A DNA stretch of 64,000 bases from Micractinium sp. NFX-FRZ. Taxonomy: Eukaryota > Chlorophyta > Trebouxiophyceae > Chlorellales > Chlorellaceae. Every line of letters starts with the position of its first letter. Within the stretch, counting starts at the first letter, position 1. Location of the stretch: positions 1 through 64,000 of the forward strand of contig JAPTJF010000263.1 in assembly GCA_029339195.1 (NCBI GenBank), read 5' to 3'. Below the pieces are notes generated by a model that made no database searches, was not told the DNA's origin, and saw only the letters and a program-made list of their open reading frames with translations. The translations under genes and the position numbers were made by a program. Shown piece after piece: positions 30,301 through 41,600 of the stretch.

Positions 30301-32832
30301 TCACAACATGGGCTGCCTCTTACAGTAGTGGCTACGTGGTGCTCTTGTGTGAAGGCTGGCACCAACTTGTTGCCCCAACCGACCATTCTCACTGTACTGT
30401 GTGCAGGAGCTGTACAAGAGCATGGCGCCTGCTCCGCCAGAGCGGCCAGGGACCGAGGCTCGCACCCCCCGCAGCGCGGCCTCCCGCAAGGGCAGCAACA
30501 CCTCCATCCACAGGACCAACAGCGGCAGGAGCAGCAACCTCAGCAAGGGTGCAGAGGCAGCGCTGCCGCCTCTGCAGCAGCAGCAGCAGCAGCACGACGG
30601 GGCAGCAGCTGCGGCACCGCCCACGCACCCTGCACGGCTGCCGTCGCTTCGGAAAGCGCTGTCGGTGCCTGCCCTGCACGTGGAGGAGGCGCTGCAGTCA
30701 GCGCACGCTCTGGCTGCTCCAGGCACCTTGCCCGCGCCTGCCGCAGCGCAGGCAGCGCCAGAGGCCGCGGCGGCAGAGGCATGCTTGCTTGTGGGGCCAG
30801 GCACAGCGCCTGACACAGCCGCCGCTAGCAGGGAGGTGGAGCATGCCGCCCTGACGGTCATTCCTGAGCAGAGCAATGAGGCGGAACCTGCGACCCCAAC
30901 TGCGGCAGCCAGCCAGCCTGATGACGGCCACCTGGTGCTGCCAGAAAGGCAGCAGAAGGAGGCGCATGGCCAGGAGGGGACGGCAGCTGCAGCGCGGGAG
31001 GACAGGATCCCAGCGTTGCATGGGCACCCACTGCTGCCGCAGCAGGACGCCGAGGGGGCAGGTGACAGCCTCAGCGATGTGGGCGGCTCACCGATGCTCT
31101 CGGCAGAGGCGCTGGCCCACAACCGCATGCGGGAGGCAGAGCAGCGGCACGTGGACAAGCTGCGTGCGCGTGCCGCCTCCGCCGCTGCGTCAGGCAGCAG
31201 CAGCGGCGTCATCAAGGAACAGCAGCCTCGCAAGCTGTCGGGTGTTGCACAACCCATCGCCCAGCCCGCCCAGCCCGCCCCAGGGTCCAGCCTTGCCAAG
31301 TCGGCTTCCACCCTGTTCAACAAGCTGCTGGGGCGCAAGCGTTCTGCTGGTGCCAGCACAGCCGCTGCTGCCGGTGCTGCTGCCACCATGCCGGCGGCAG
31401 TCTCGCCCAGCGGCGGCAGCGCCACACGCAATGCCTCTGTTGAGCGGCTGGCACGGTCTGCCAGCTCTGCTGCAGCACTGACTGGCGCAAAGGCGATACC
31501 GGCAGCTGGCACGCCCACCAAGCCCAGGACTTCTCTGCCCGCTCGTGCATCGCCGCTGCCCCTGAACCTTGCCGCTCGAGCAAACCCCTCCTCTGGCCAG
31601 CCCTCCAGCCCGCGCTCCCGCCCCTCCCAGCTGCACACCGGCACCGGCAGCCCGGCGCAGCGGCGCCCGTCAGCGGCAGCACACAAGGGTGCAGCTGCCG
31701 CAGGGCATGAGAGCCCTGCCTCAGGCACGCAGCGGAGCTTGGTGGCAGGCGCTTCCCGCCGGCCGGCATCCAGCAAGGTGGCCCCCGCTCCTGCTGAGGC
31801 CGCCACAGCGGAGCCTGCCGATGCCTCCGAGCCATCGACTCATCTGCCAACGGTGCTGGAGAGCAGCCAAAGCGGCAGCAAGAGCGAGGAGGCAGAGGTG
31901 GTGTCACGTGTCAACAGCATGAGCAAGTCTGTGCGGTTTGCCGCCGGCCTGGCTGCCAGCCTGGCGCCAGCAGGGCCCAGCAGCGACCTGCAGGTGGGCA
32001 CTCTGCCCCGATGTGCGGCTGCATCTATAATTGCATGCTAGCAGACGGGCAATCAGTGCCTGTGCACGTCCCAGCTGTGCTGTGCATGCACGGGAGGCAC
32101 TGCCTCTTGCTCCTCCTGCCTACCTCCTGCCCTCCCACCTGCCCTCCACCCGCCTGCCTCTGCCCTCCCACCTGCCCCCTCCCTCCCTCCCTGCAGGACC
32201 TCATCCCCGCTGTGCACTACACCGAGTCGGCCAGCTTCACAACTGCCTTCAGCAGCCTGCCCGCCAGCAGCCTGCCCAGCCTGACCTCGGGCACCGCCAG
32301 CCCGCTGCGTGCCAGCCGCAAGGGCAGCATGAGCCCGCCGGTCAGCCGCAAGGTCAGCCACGTGATGCCCAGCTCCCCCTCTCGTGGCTCGCTGGCGCGT
32401 GCACCCGGCGGCAGCATGTCGTTGGGTGGGCCTGGCAGCGGCGGCAGCCCCGCCGGCTGCAACTTCCGGCTGCGGGCGCGCAGCGGCAAGATGGCTTCCA
32501 TGCCTGGCGAGGCCAAGCCGGCTGCTGGGTCCAGTGCAGCACACGAGGAGCACGAGGAGCACAACATGGATCATGATGTGGTGCAGCGGTCTGCGGCCTC
32601 CTGGAGCCACCCCGCCTCACCTCCCAAGCCACGCAAGTCGTCTGCCGCCATGGCCCGCCTGTCCATGTACAGTGTCATGCTGGAGAAGGGGCGGCGGCCT
32701 GGCAGCGGCGCTGCCGGCGCGGGGCACTCCGGCGGGGGCAGTGCCCGGTCGAGCATGCTGCACAAGGCACCATCCGGTGTTCCTGAAGGAGCGGTGTCTC
32801 GGTCTGCTGGTTCGGACCACCACGTGTACTAA
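27332..32832 (+). CDS. Aurora-like (CALK-type) Ser/Thr protein kinase with long disordered C-terminal tail
   Basis: Exons: 27332 (or 27443)-27465, 27579-27835, 28182-28357, 28523-28648, 28927-29127, 29368-29992, 30112-30251, 30407-31993, 32197-32832 (1293 aa from 27332, 1256 from 27443; phases agree). Kinase domain about residues 50-320: VALK lysine 79, alpha-C Glu near 95-97, HRDIKPEN 172-179, DFG 192-194, and an activation segment RPVTRAGTLDYMSPE whose GTLDY and preceding R-x-T resemble Aurora kinases. The nucleotide loop reads LYKGKASTLY: only the middle glycine of GxGxxG remains. The first intron has a textbook GTAAGT donor. The roughly 970-residue tail is Ser/Ala/Pro/Gly-rich with Gln and His runs and many basophilic or proline-directed sites. 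The family includes Chlamydomonas CALK (cilium length/excision sensing); the role in this alga is unknown. Confidence 0.88.
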
Positions 32833-33451
32833 ATAGTTTTGTTGCTTGTCTCTGGTTTTGTGAATACATTGCTCCTTTTGCTACTCTTTTGCTGTCCAGG
32901 ACACTGATAATCGTATGGCTTTTCATCTCCCCTGCCCGTTCCGTCTTCCGATGCTATGGTGCTTATCCCTGCCCTATCCTTTTCTGCTTTATTTGTTACC
33001 CAAGATGTTTTCGCTACGTCGATGATGTGAGCGGTTGAAAGCAGGGTCAGAACAGATTGGGCTGGTGCAAGAATACATGGAAGAGGCAAACGTGGAGTGA
33101 AGCAGCGCAGCAGGGTCTTGCGTGTCAAAAGCAAACACGGACATGGGAGAGCAGAAGGAAACATAAAGGTCACATAAGAATGGGGTGTGCTGAGGGGTCC
33201 TGCTGCATCGGTTGGTAAGGTGGGGCGGTTGTGGCTTGTTGGTCGAGGAACTAAGAAAAGCAAGCAACCGCCTGCCGCACGAGTGGCGCTGTTGATTGCC
33301 AGCTGCCCCGGCGCCCAGCAGCAGCGCATGGCCCCCCGACCGGTTGCTGCTGCATGCGCACGGCGGCAGCCAGCTCGCCAGCAGCCTGTGGCAAGCGAAA
33401 TGAAGACAAACACGAGGAGGAAAAGGCGCCTGCAGACGGGCAGCGAACCGC
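32833..33451. other. Tail-to-tail intergenic region, kinase and VPS13
   Basis: 619 bp between convergent stop codons. It is T-rich right after the kinase stop (32833-32900) and relatively AT-rich to about 33200, as expected for two facing 3' UTRs. No other feature is visible. Confidence 0.5.
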
Positions 33452-35627
33452 TCATGGCGGGGTGCTCTTGGTGGTTCCAAGTGCTGCCGGCGCCGACGGC
33501 GCGGGCGGCAGCAGCAGCGGCGTGCCGCCTGCTCCGCCGCCGCCCTGCGCCTGCTGCGTGCCGCCCGCCGCTGCGCTCGCGGGCGGCGGCGGCGGCAGGT
33601 ACGGCTGGCTAAGTATGGTGAGGTCGGTGAGGGTTGCGCCCGCAAAGCGGCGCAGGCGCGGGTCCATGCCAGCCTCCGCCCCCATCCCCTCGCCCCGCCC
33701 CTTTTGCAGGAGGCGTGAGAGCTTGATGACCAAGCGCTCGTAGATGGCTCTGGAGCTGCAGCGCAGGCCCTTTTTCTTCTGGACGGGCCACACCCCCATG
33801 ACCCAGAGGTCGTAGCGGTGCACGTGGGTGAGCCAGATCTTGAGGGTCTCGCTGTCGCCTGCAGGTGGAGGACACGGGGTCGGGCAGGGGTGGAAGAAGC
33901 GGGGGTGAGAGGGGTGAGTAGGTCAGTGGGGGTGAGGGTGTACGTGGGAGGGCAAGACCTTGAGGGTCCTGCTGTCGCACGCAGCCTGGCGCTGCACACC
34001 CCCAACGCCTCTGCCGCCACACGAATTGGCAGCTCGCCCGCCGGTGGTAAATAGACACAATCGGTCTCCACGCTTCCCTGATGCTGACCTTGACATGTCT
34101 GGCGCCTCACCTGAGAGGTTTTGTATTTCTGAGATGGGCACCATCCACTTGGCCTTGTAGATGGACTGGTGGGGCTCGTGGCGGGCGCGCAGGTAGGCGA
34201 TGTGGCGGTCGGTGACCAGCACCACGCGGGTGGACCGCACGTTGATGACGTCTGCAGGGAGGCGGGAGGTGGGCAGCAGATATGGGCAGGTGGTCAGAAA
34301 CGAGGGTAGGGTGAGGAGGAGGAGCTGGGTGGTGAGAGGGAGGCAGGGGAGGGCAGCCATCGGCCTGTGCAGCTGCACATGCAAACACACACAACATCCC
34401 CCCGCCCCAGCCGCCATCCCTCACCCTCCCATCACGTTGGTCCCCATATCGGCAAGGACGCCTCGCTGCCGGCACCCTATCTCACAGCCGACCTTCCTCC
34501 TAACCGAAACCCCCGCCCACACTACCCCAGCAGCCTGTCCATTGATCCACCACCATCCCCTCAAGTGCACACACCGCCAGCACACCGCCAGCTCACCCTC
34601 CACCGCGTCGTCTCCCATCTGAGGGAAGATGTCGGGCAGGACGCGCTGCCATGCGGCCATCAGCTGCCGCATCGCCGCCTCCGCCTCCCGACGAGGCTCC
34701 TCCTCCGCCGCCTCCGCCCCCACCTCGGCAAACGCGCCCGGCGCCTTCACGCGCCGCTGCATCTTGCCCAGGATGCCCTCCCGCCCCAGCGTGGCCAGCG
34801 CCAGGGAGTGCAGCCCCTTGGAGGAGGCTTCCAGCACGCCCACCATGGGGCGGGTCATGAGCCCCACCAGCCCCTTGACCACGCCCACCGTCAGCCCCGC
34901 CGTGCGCGCGTCCTGCCAGCCCTGCAGGGCGGCAAGGGGAAGCAAGGGGGGCGAGGCGGGCCGGGGAAGGATGGGTCAAAGCCACCCCAAGCTCCCACCC
35001 AGCCACCAACCAGGTGATGCCACGGCACCAGCCCTCCCCGCCCTCCAGCCCTCCCCGCCCTCCTCCTCTTCTCACTTCCACCCCACCTTTCCTCACTCAC
35101 CGCAATGGGGTCCATCAAGAGCCCAATCCCCGCAGAGGTGAAGCCATACACGAGCTCCATGGGTGCCCTGCCAGCCGCCTCCAGCGCAGAGTTGGGGCGC
35201 TTGATGAGGCGCTGCACCGTGGCCTCGTCGCCGTTGACGCGGTAGGGAGGGATGGCGGCCATGGAGGCGGAGAGCATGCGGGAGAAGCCGGAGACGAGCT
35301 GCGGGGTGGGGGTGGGAGGAGGGCAAAGGGGCAGGTTTCAAGTCACAACGGGATGGTTTTGAGCAGGCAACGTCCTGCAGTAGTAGAGCAGTAGTAGAGC
35401 AGTAGTACAGCAGACAAGGCGCTCAATTAAGAGCGGCGGGGCATGGCGAGCGGCAGGGGCAGTGTGCCGTGCGTGAGGTGCTCCCTGCAGGTTTGGCCCG
35501 ACAGCACCACACCACCACAGCAGCCCGGACACCATGGCACAAGTGACCCACCATGCTCATTGTCATGAGGGGCACGTAGAAGAGCTGCTGCAGTGCCACC
35601 ACGGGGCCGGTGTTGCCCTGGGTGATG
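33452..35627 (-). other. VPS13: VPS13 region: C-terminal amphipathic and PH-like domain exons
   Basis: Exons 33452-33858, 34111-34251, 34597-34921, 35101-35298, 35552-35627. Protein features: GNTGPVVALQQLFYVPLMTMS and GLVGLMTRPMVGVLEASSKG, which resemble the conserved amphipathic helices shared by VPS13 and ATG2 C-termini. Then comes a PH-like fold from RSTRVVLVTDRHIAYL through ETLKIWLTHVHRYDLW. A Pro/Ala/Gly-rich tail ends the protein. This end normally targets VPS13 to acceptor membranes. Confidence 0.85.
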
Positions 35628-38600
35628 CTGCAAGGCGAGGGCAAGAGGGGGCAGAGGGGGGCGCGTGGGGGGCAAGGAGGGTTGCGCTGCCAAGGTGCCA
35701 GCAGCCCGAACACATTTCACTGCACTGCCCGCCCAGCCCAGCCTGGTGTGAACGGGCCCTAGTCCTGCCCCTGCCACAGCCCTCTGCTCCCCTCCCCTGC
35801 CTCCATGCCTCCCTCCCTGCCTCCCCTCCCCACCCACCTCTTGAGCAGGTGGTAGGCGGAGCCGCCCGCCCACAGCACGGTGAGCGGCACCGACGCCACC
35901 GCGGGCCCCGCCCCTCCCAGCACTTTGTGCGCCTCCTTCAGCCCCTGGTGCGTGTAGTGGCGGATGAGGTTGTTGATGAGCGCCTTCTGGGAGAGGAAGC
36001 CGTTGGACACCAGGCTGCGGCTGCCGGCGGCGGCGCTGCACGGGGGGACGGGGAGGGGTGGGGGAAGACAAGGTGGGTGGGCGGTCGGTGAGGGCCTTCT
36101 GGCAGAGGCAGCTGCTAGAGGACCAGGCTGCGGCTGCCAGAGCAGCGCAGGGTGGACAGAGGTGAGAGGAGACTCATGCTAACGAGGGTGAAGCAGCTGG
36201 CAGTGCCGCATGGGCACTGCTCAATTCCCGCTCCCCTCACCCCGCCTCCCTTCCTTCCCAACCTGGCTGAAAGGAAACAAAAAACCGGCCTCCCCCCTCA
36301 CCTGCCGTTGCTGGCGGCCGGGTCATTGCCCACCACCCACTTGCCCAGCTGGATGGGCACGTTGGCCACGTTGACCAGCGCAAAGCCACTGGCGCCCAGG
36401 GCACGATTGAACCGGCCCGTGGCGCCATCCTGCGGGGTTGAAAGGCGGGTGGGCAGGCAGGGGTGCGGGTAGGAGGGGGTTAATGGAGCAGGGCAGGGTT
36501 GTGCGGACAGGGTGGGAAGCGATGCCCTGATTGGCAGGCTTGGAGCGGAGAGGGGAGAGGGGGCAGGTTCAGCCTGCGATGGCTGCACAATTCGACGGCC
36601 ACTCTGGCCATGTGCGCGGCTCCCACCTTGGTCTGCGTGGGGCTGCGCCCCGCCGACGAGAGCAGGCGCGACGAGAGGGAGACGGTGACGTTGATGGCCA
36701 GGTCGCCAATCTCCGCATTCTCGATAAAGTACCTGCAGAAACGAGATCAGTTGGTTGGGGGGACGAACAGTGTAGAGAGGTCCTCAACAGGAAGGAGACG
36801 GTGACACCGACGGCTCAGTGGCCTATCAACTACACTCCTGCCGCCCTTGCACGGCCAGCTCAGCGTGCCAGCTCAGCGTGCCAGCTCAGCAGGGCAGGGC
36901 AGCGGGCCCACCATGAGGAGAGGTCCGACTGGCCGTGCAGCACCTCCAGGCTGCGGAACTCCTTCTCAACCACCCAGTCCAGGGGGCCTGCAGTCAGCGT
37001 GGAGTTGCCAAGGGGGGTTGAGACGGTGGGGGAGGTAGTGGGGGAGTGCGCATGGGCTGCGGCATTTTGGGGTCCAGGAAGCCCAGCAGGCACTCCAGGG
37101 GGCCATACATACAGTAAGACTCCTTCCTGCCTTTCCTTCACACCCCCCACCGCCCCCGCGCCCCCACTGCACTCCTGTGCACCCACCTTCGCCCTCCACC
37201 TCCTCCCCGGGCGCCGGCACGATGGCGTTGACCGCCAGGCTCTCCACCTCGCGCGGCCCAAACTGGGCGGCCAGCAGGCGGCGCTGCTGCTGGCGCCAGG
37301 GGCGGTCCTGGGCGACGTCCGAGTGGGGTATGGATGTCATGAAGGAGAGGAGGGCCTCCAGGAAGGCCTCGTCCGTCTGCAGGTCCATGGCGCCTGCAAG
37401 AGGGGGGGAGGAAGCAAGGCGGGTGTTGGCGGATGGGACTTTGGTGTTAATAGGGGAGAAAAAGGATGACAACAAACAGCAAGGCGAAGCAGAGGGCCCT
37501 CGTGGTGTAGGCACAACGGAAGGCACAGGCAACACACTTTCCTCTATCGCAGTACTTGCTCATCCAGCGGACCCACCCACCCACCACCCCACCCTCTTCC
37601 CTAAGCCAAATGAGCTCGTTTTTCTTTGTTGGCTAAACCTTTTCTCTCAACCGGTAACAAACAGGCATCCTGCCCACCCTTACACCCCTCACCTATGTCC
37701 AGGCGAATGTCCTTGAACGACTTGATGCTCTGCTTGTCCCCCTCGCCACCCGCGGCAGCAGAGCCGTCCGCCTCGCTGGGTGTGCCGCCCTGGCTAGCCA
37801 CGTCGCCGCCGCCGCCATCCTTCTCGCCGCTGCCGGCAAAGCTGCAAGGCAGGCAGGCAGGCAGGCAGGCGTGGGTTGTCAGCCCTCAGCTCAGTCCCTC
37901 CATGCAACAGCATTCCCTGCTTGCCGCTGCGGGCACATCCCAGCTGTGCCACGCCCCTCTACCCTGCGGCGCGGCCCGCAGCCCGCGCCCTCTGCCTCTG
38001 TCTACATACAGCAGCACTCCCGCCCTGGCGCCTACCCCACCTGCGGGTGAAGCTGAAGGACACCAGGGGCGGCTCCTTGGCGGAGGAGGCCACCGCCCCG
38101 CTGGGCCGGTACTCCACCGCCGGCGCCAGCACCACAGGGGCCACAGCATCCAGCATCTGGTTGTCCAGCTGAACCTTCTGCACGCTGCCCGCCACCTGCG
38201 GGACATGGCACAGCACAGCGCACACAGCAGCAGGGATGGGGTGGGACAGGAGATGCTTGAGGTTTGGGTGCCAGCTGCGCCTTTTGCCCGCTGCGTTGGC
38301 CAGTACAAGAGCTGCCCCACACACAGCACACGTCTCCCCACGCACCCCGCTATGCGGTTACCCTGCCTGCCCGCCTGCCTGCCTGCCGCCCTGCCCACCG
38401 CACCTTGACCTCCAGCCGCGTGCTGATTGCGGTGGTCTTGATTTCGTCGGTGGTCAGGTTGAACAGCTCGTCCTGCGGTGGTGGAGGCGCAAGGGGTGGG
38501 GCCAGGTGGGAAGAGGTGGGCACAAGGTAGGGGCAGGGGGTGGGCACAGGCAACGGGGCGAGAAAGGGGCAGACAAAGCGGGGGCAGTGATTGAAGCAAA

Positions 38601-41600
38601 CGCAGGCAGAGGGTTATTGACCTTCTAGCCAGGCAGCGCCACTGCACCCAGCCCGCAAGCTTCCTCTTCATCTGCAGCCCCCCTGGGCAGGCTCGGGCCC
38701 AGCTACGGTCGACACCTTGCACTCAACCGTACATAAACACGCTTGGATGATCCAGCCCAGACGCGGGCCTCCCATGACCACAGCACGCACAGCACACACA
38801 GGCGCACCTGCAGTCCTCCCATGACCACCAGGCTGAGCCCCGCCATGTCCACCTCCAGCTTGGTGCTCTGCCCGCGCACCGACTCCGTCTGCCACTGCAG
38901 CCGCAGGTGCACCTGCAGGGCGCAAAGTGGCGGGCCACGAGGCGGTGACGAGGCCGGCCTCCCATATGCTGCGTTGCTGTCACTTCTGAGCTCTGTGCAT
39001 TCAGGACCGCCCACTTCTATCACAAGAGCCGCACACAGTGGCAGTGCGGCCAGACGACTAGCCATGCCCGGTCGGTTCTGTACAGCTGGCTGATCACCTC
39101 CCCCTAAAAGAGCATGCCCGCCCACGCACCTGCACGTCGGTGAGCTCATCCTCTGACGCCGCCGACCCCTTCTCCCGCCCCCGCTTGGGCTTGTAGAGGG
39201 GTACCCACACGTAGGTGGGGTTCTCGCCCTGCGGTGTGGTACGGGAGAGGCATGATGGGGGGCGAGGTGTGACGGCATGGGAGATGGGAGACAGTGTCAG
39301 GCCATAAAGGCACACCCCGGACCTAGCCTGCCGTGCGGCATGGCGGTGCCTGTGCCTGCTGCCGTGCAGCACGCAGCCGCTTGCACCGCACGCCTACCTT
39401 GACGTGTGAGCAGTGTATGGTGGCCTGCCCCAGCAGGCGTGGCTCCTGGTGGAAGCCGCTGCGCGCGTCGTGCAGCAGCACGGAGAGGGCCGACTCGGAT
39501 GGGTCCACGCGGGTGAACACGTGGCGCTCGCTGGCGTCCCACCTGGCCGGATGGAGGAGCAGCGAGAATAGGGCATATAGTTGGTTAGCGTTGGGTAAGT
39601 AAAAAGCGTTCAGTCTATGCGGGAAAACTCGGGGCACGCCACTGGTGCAAGGTGGTGAGGGGGGAGGGCAGCAGGTGGGGGCGCCGGGAGGGCCGGATTT
39701 GAGTGCGGCACCCGCATGGTGGGTGATGCGGCAGAGCAGGCACACTTCAACGAGGCGCCCAGCACAGTGTGCCCCCTGCCTCACCTGGGCTGCAGGGTGT
39801 GCTTGATGACGGGCGTGGTGTACTTGGGGTAGCGGGGGAGCTCAAGGGACACCACCGGGCTGGGCAGCTCGTTGGCGCTGCAGGGCAGGGGGAGGCCGGG
39901 TGGCAGGGTTGATGCAAAGCGGCGGGGAAGGCTGCTGAACTATACATCTCAACGCATACAGTGCTTCATGCAGCCAGCCACCGTCCCTGCCGCCCTCACT
40001 CCCTGCCCACCATCCCCCTCCTCATCGACGTGGTTGCCGCCCATTCACCTGAGCGCCACCACCACGCCGCGCCGCGGGGTGAGCCCCCGCGCCTGCAGCA
40101 CCGTCACCGCCAGGTGGCGCCGGTTGTGGTCGTGGGCGTGGCGGGCCAGCACCTCGGTGGCGACTTTGGAGGGCTTGATGGCCCAGCCGGCGCCTGCAGG
40201 AGGGGGAGACAGTGGGGGAAAGAATGCGGTACGTTGGTGGCTGGAGGCCATCATGTGCTTCAGGCGGTGCTGCGACACACCACCCCATAACTCTCGACCA
40301 TGTAGCGAGCTTTAAGCTCATCCCCAGATCTTCTCCTTCATCCCAAACATCCCTGCATTGTTTTCTTGCCATTTGGCCGCCTCACCGCTCAGCCCCAGCT
40401 CGTTGTCCACGCCAAACAGGCTGACACCCGCCCCCATGACGCCAGCCTGCGCCGTCCGCTCCGCCGCCTCGGACTGCACCGGCGCGCTGCTGTCGGAGGG
40501 CGCCCAGGTGCGCACCACCTGAAGAGGGGAGGGAAGTGAGGGGAGGGAAGTGAGAGTGTGCTGAGGGCGGAAGGGATGGCCAGCCGCATTCATGAGCGGC
40601 CTGGCAGATCTAGTGCCAACACGTATGCACATTCCATACAGGAGCCCCTCCCTCTTCCAACACCCCTCCATCTGCCTCTCCTGCGTCTGGCATCGCAGCC
40701 TTGCCCAGCAAGCATCTCCAGTGCGGCCAGGACGTGCAGCACTCAAGAACGTGCAGTGCTCCTGGCAGGCCTCAGCGGCCGTGCACCCTCCCTCCCACAC
40801 ACACACGCACACCTGCGCCGGCACCGGCTGCAGGGCCGCCAATATTTCTTGGCGCTGCGCCAGCACCCGCTCCAGGGCATGCAGCTTGATGGTCAGCAGG
40901 TTGTGGGCCTTCACCTCCCACACAAACCGCAGCTGCAGCTGGCCGCTGCAGGGCGGGGGGGGGGGGCGGGAAGGAGGGGGAGGGAACAAGGCGAGAGCGC
41001 GGGGGTGGGTGTGAGTGGGAAAACCGCAAAGAGAACGGAGGGTTTGGGAGAGCGAGTGGCTGTGCTGTCGGCACGGTGCAGGCAGACTTTGTTTGTCAGC
41101 CACGGCAGCAAAGGCAAGACACCAGCACACACACTGCGGGTTTGTGCAGCCCACGGCCCGTGCACACCTGACATTGTCGCTGGCGTCGCGGCGCATGAGC
41201 GGCAGCCAGAGCGGCGTGCCAGCTGGCACGCCGCTCAGCATGGTCAGCGTGTCCGCCAGCGCCACCTCAGCACGCCCCAGGAACCGGCACGTCTTGATCA
41301 CCTCTGCACCCCATCACAGACACACACACACAAGCACACACACACATGAGGTTGGAAGGCAGGATGACGGTGGGAAGGCATTCAGGAGGTGCGCACGGCT
41401 GGCGGTTGGATGTGCGCAACAGAGGCTCAGCCTGAGCCCAGCAGCAAGCCCAGCGGGTCTCACTCACGGCACCATTGCTGCAGCAACATAGTGACACAGC
41501 CACGTGCCAGTACGGCCCCAAACCGCCCTGAAGTCAGCGCCCGGGCCCGCCGACCCTCCTGATGGGTTGGCTGTCAGCCTGCCTACCTGCGTTGTGCTGT

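Noticed and set aside
30301..31806. 501-codon open frame on the minus strand opposite the kinase
   Set aside because: It lies antisense to the long Ser/Ala/Gln-rich kinase exon. GC-rich low-complexity coding sequence leaves antisense frames open by chance; no domain or splice logic supports it.
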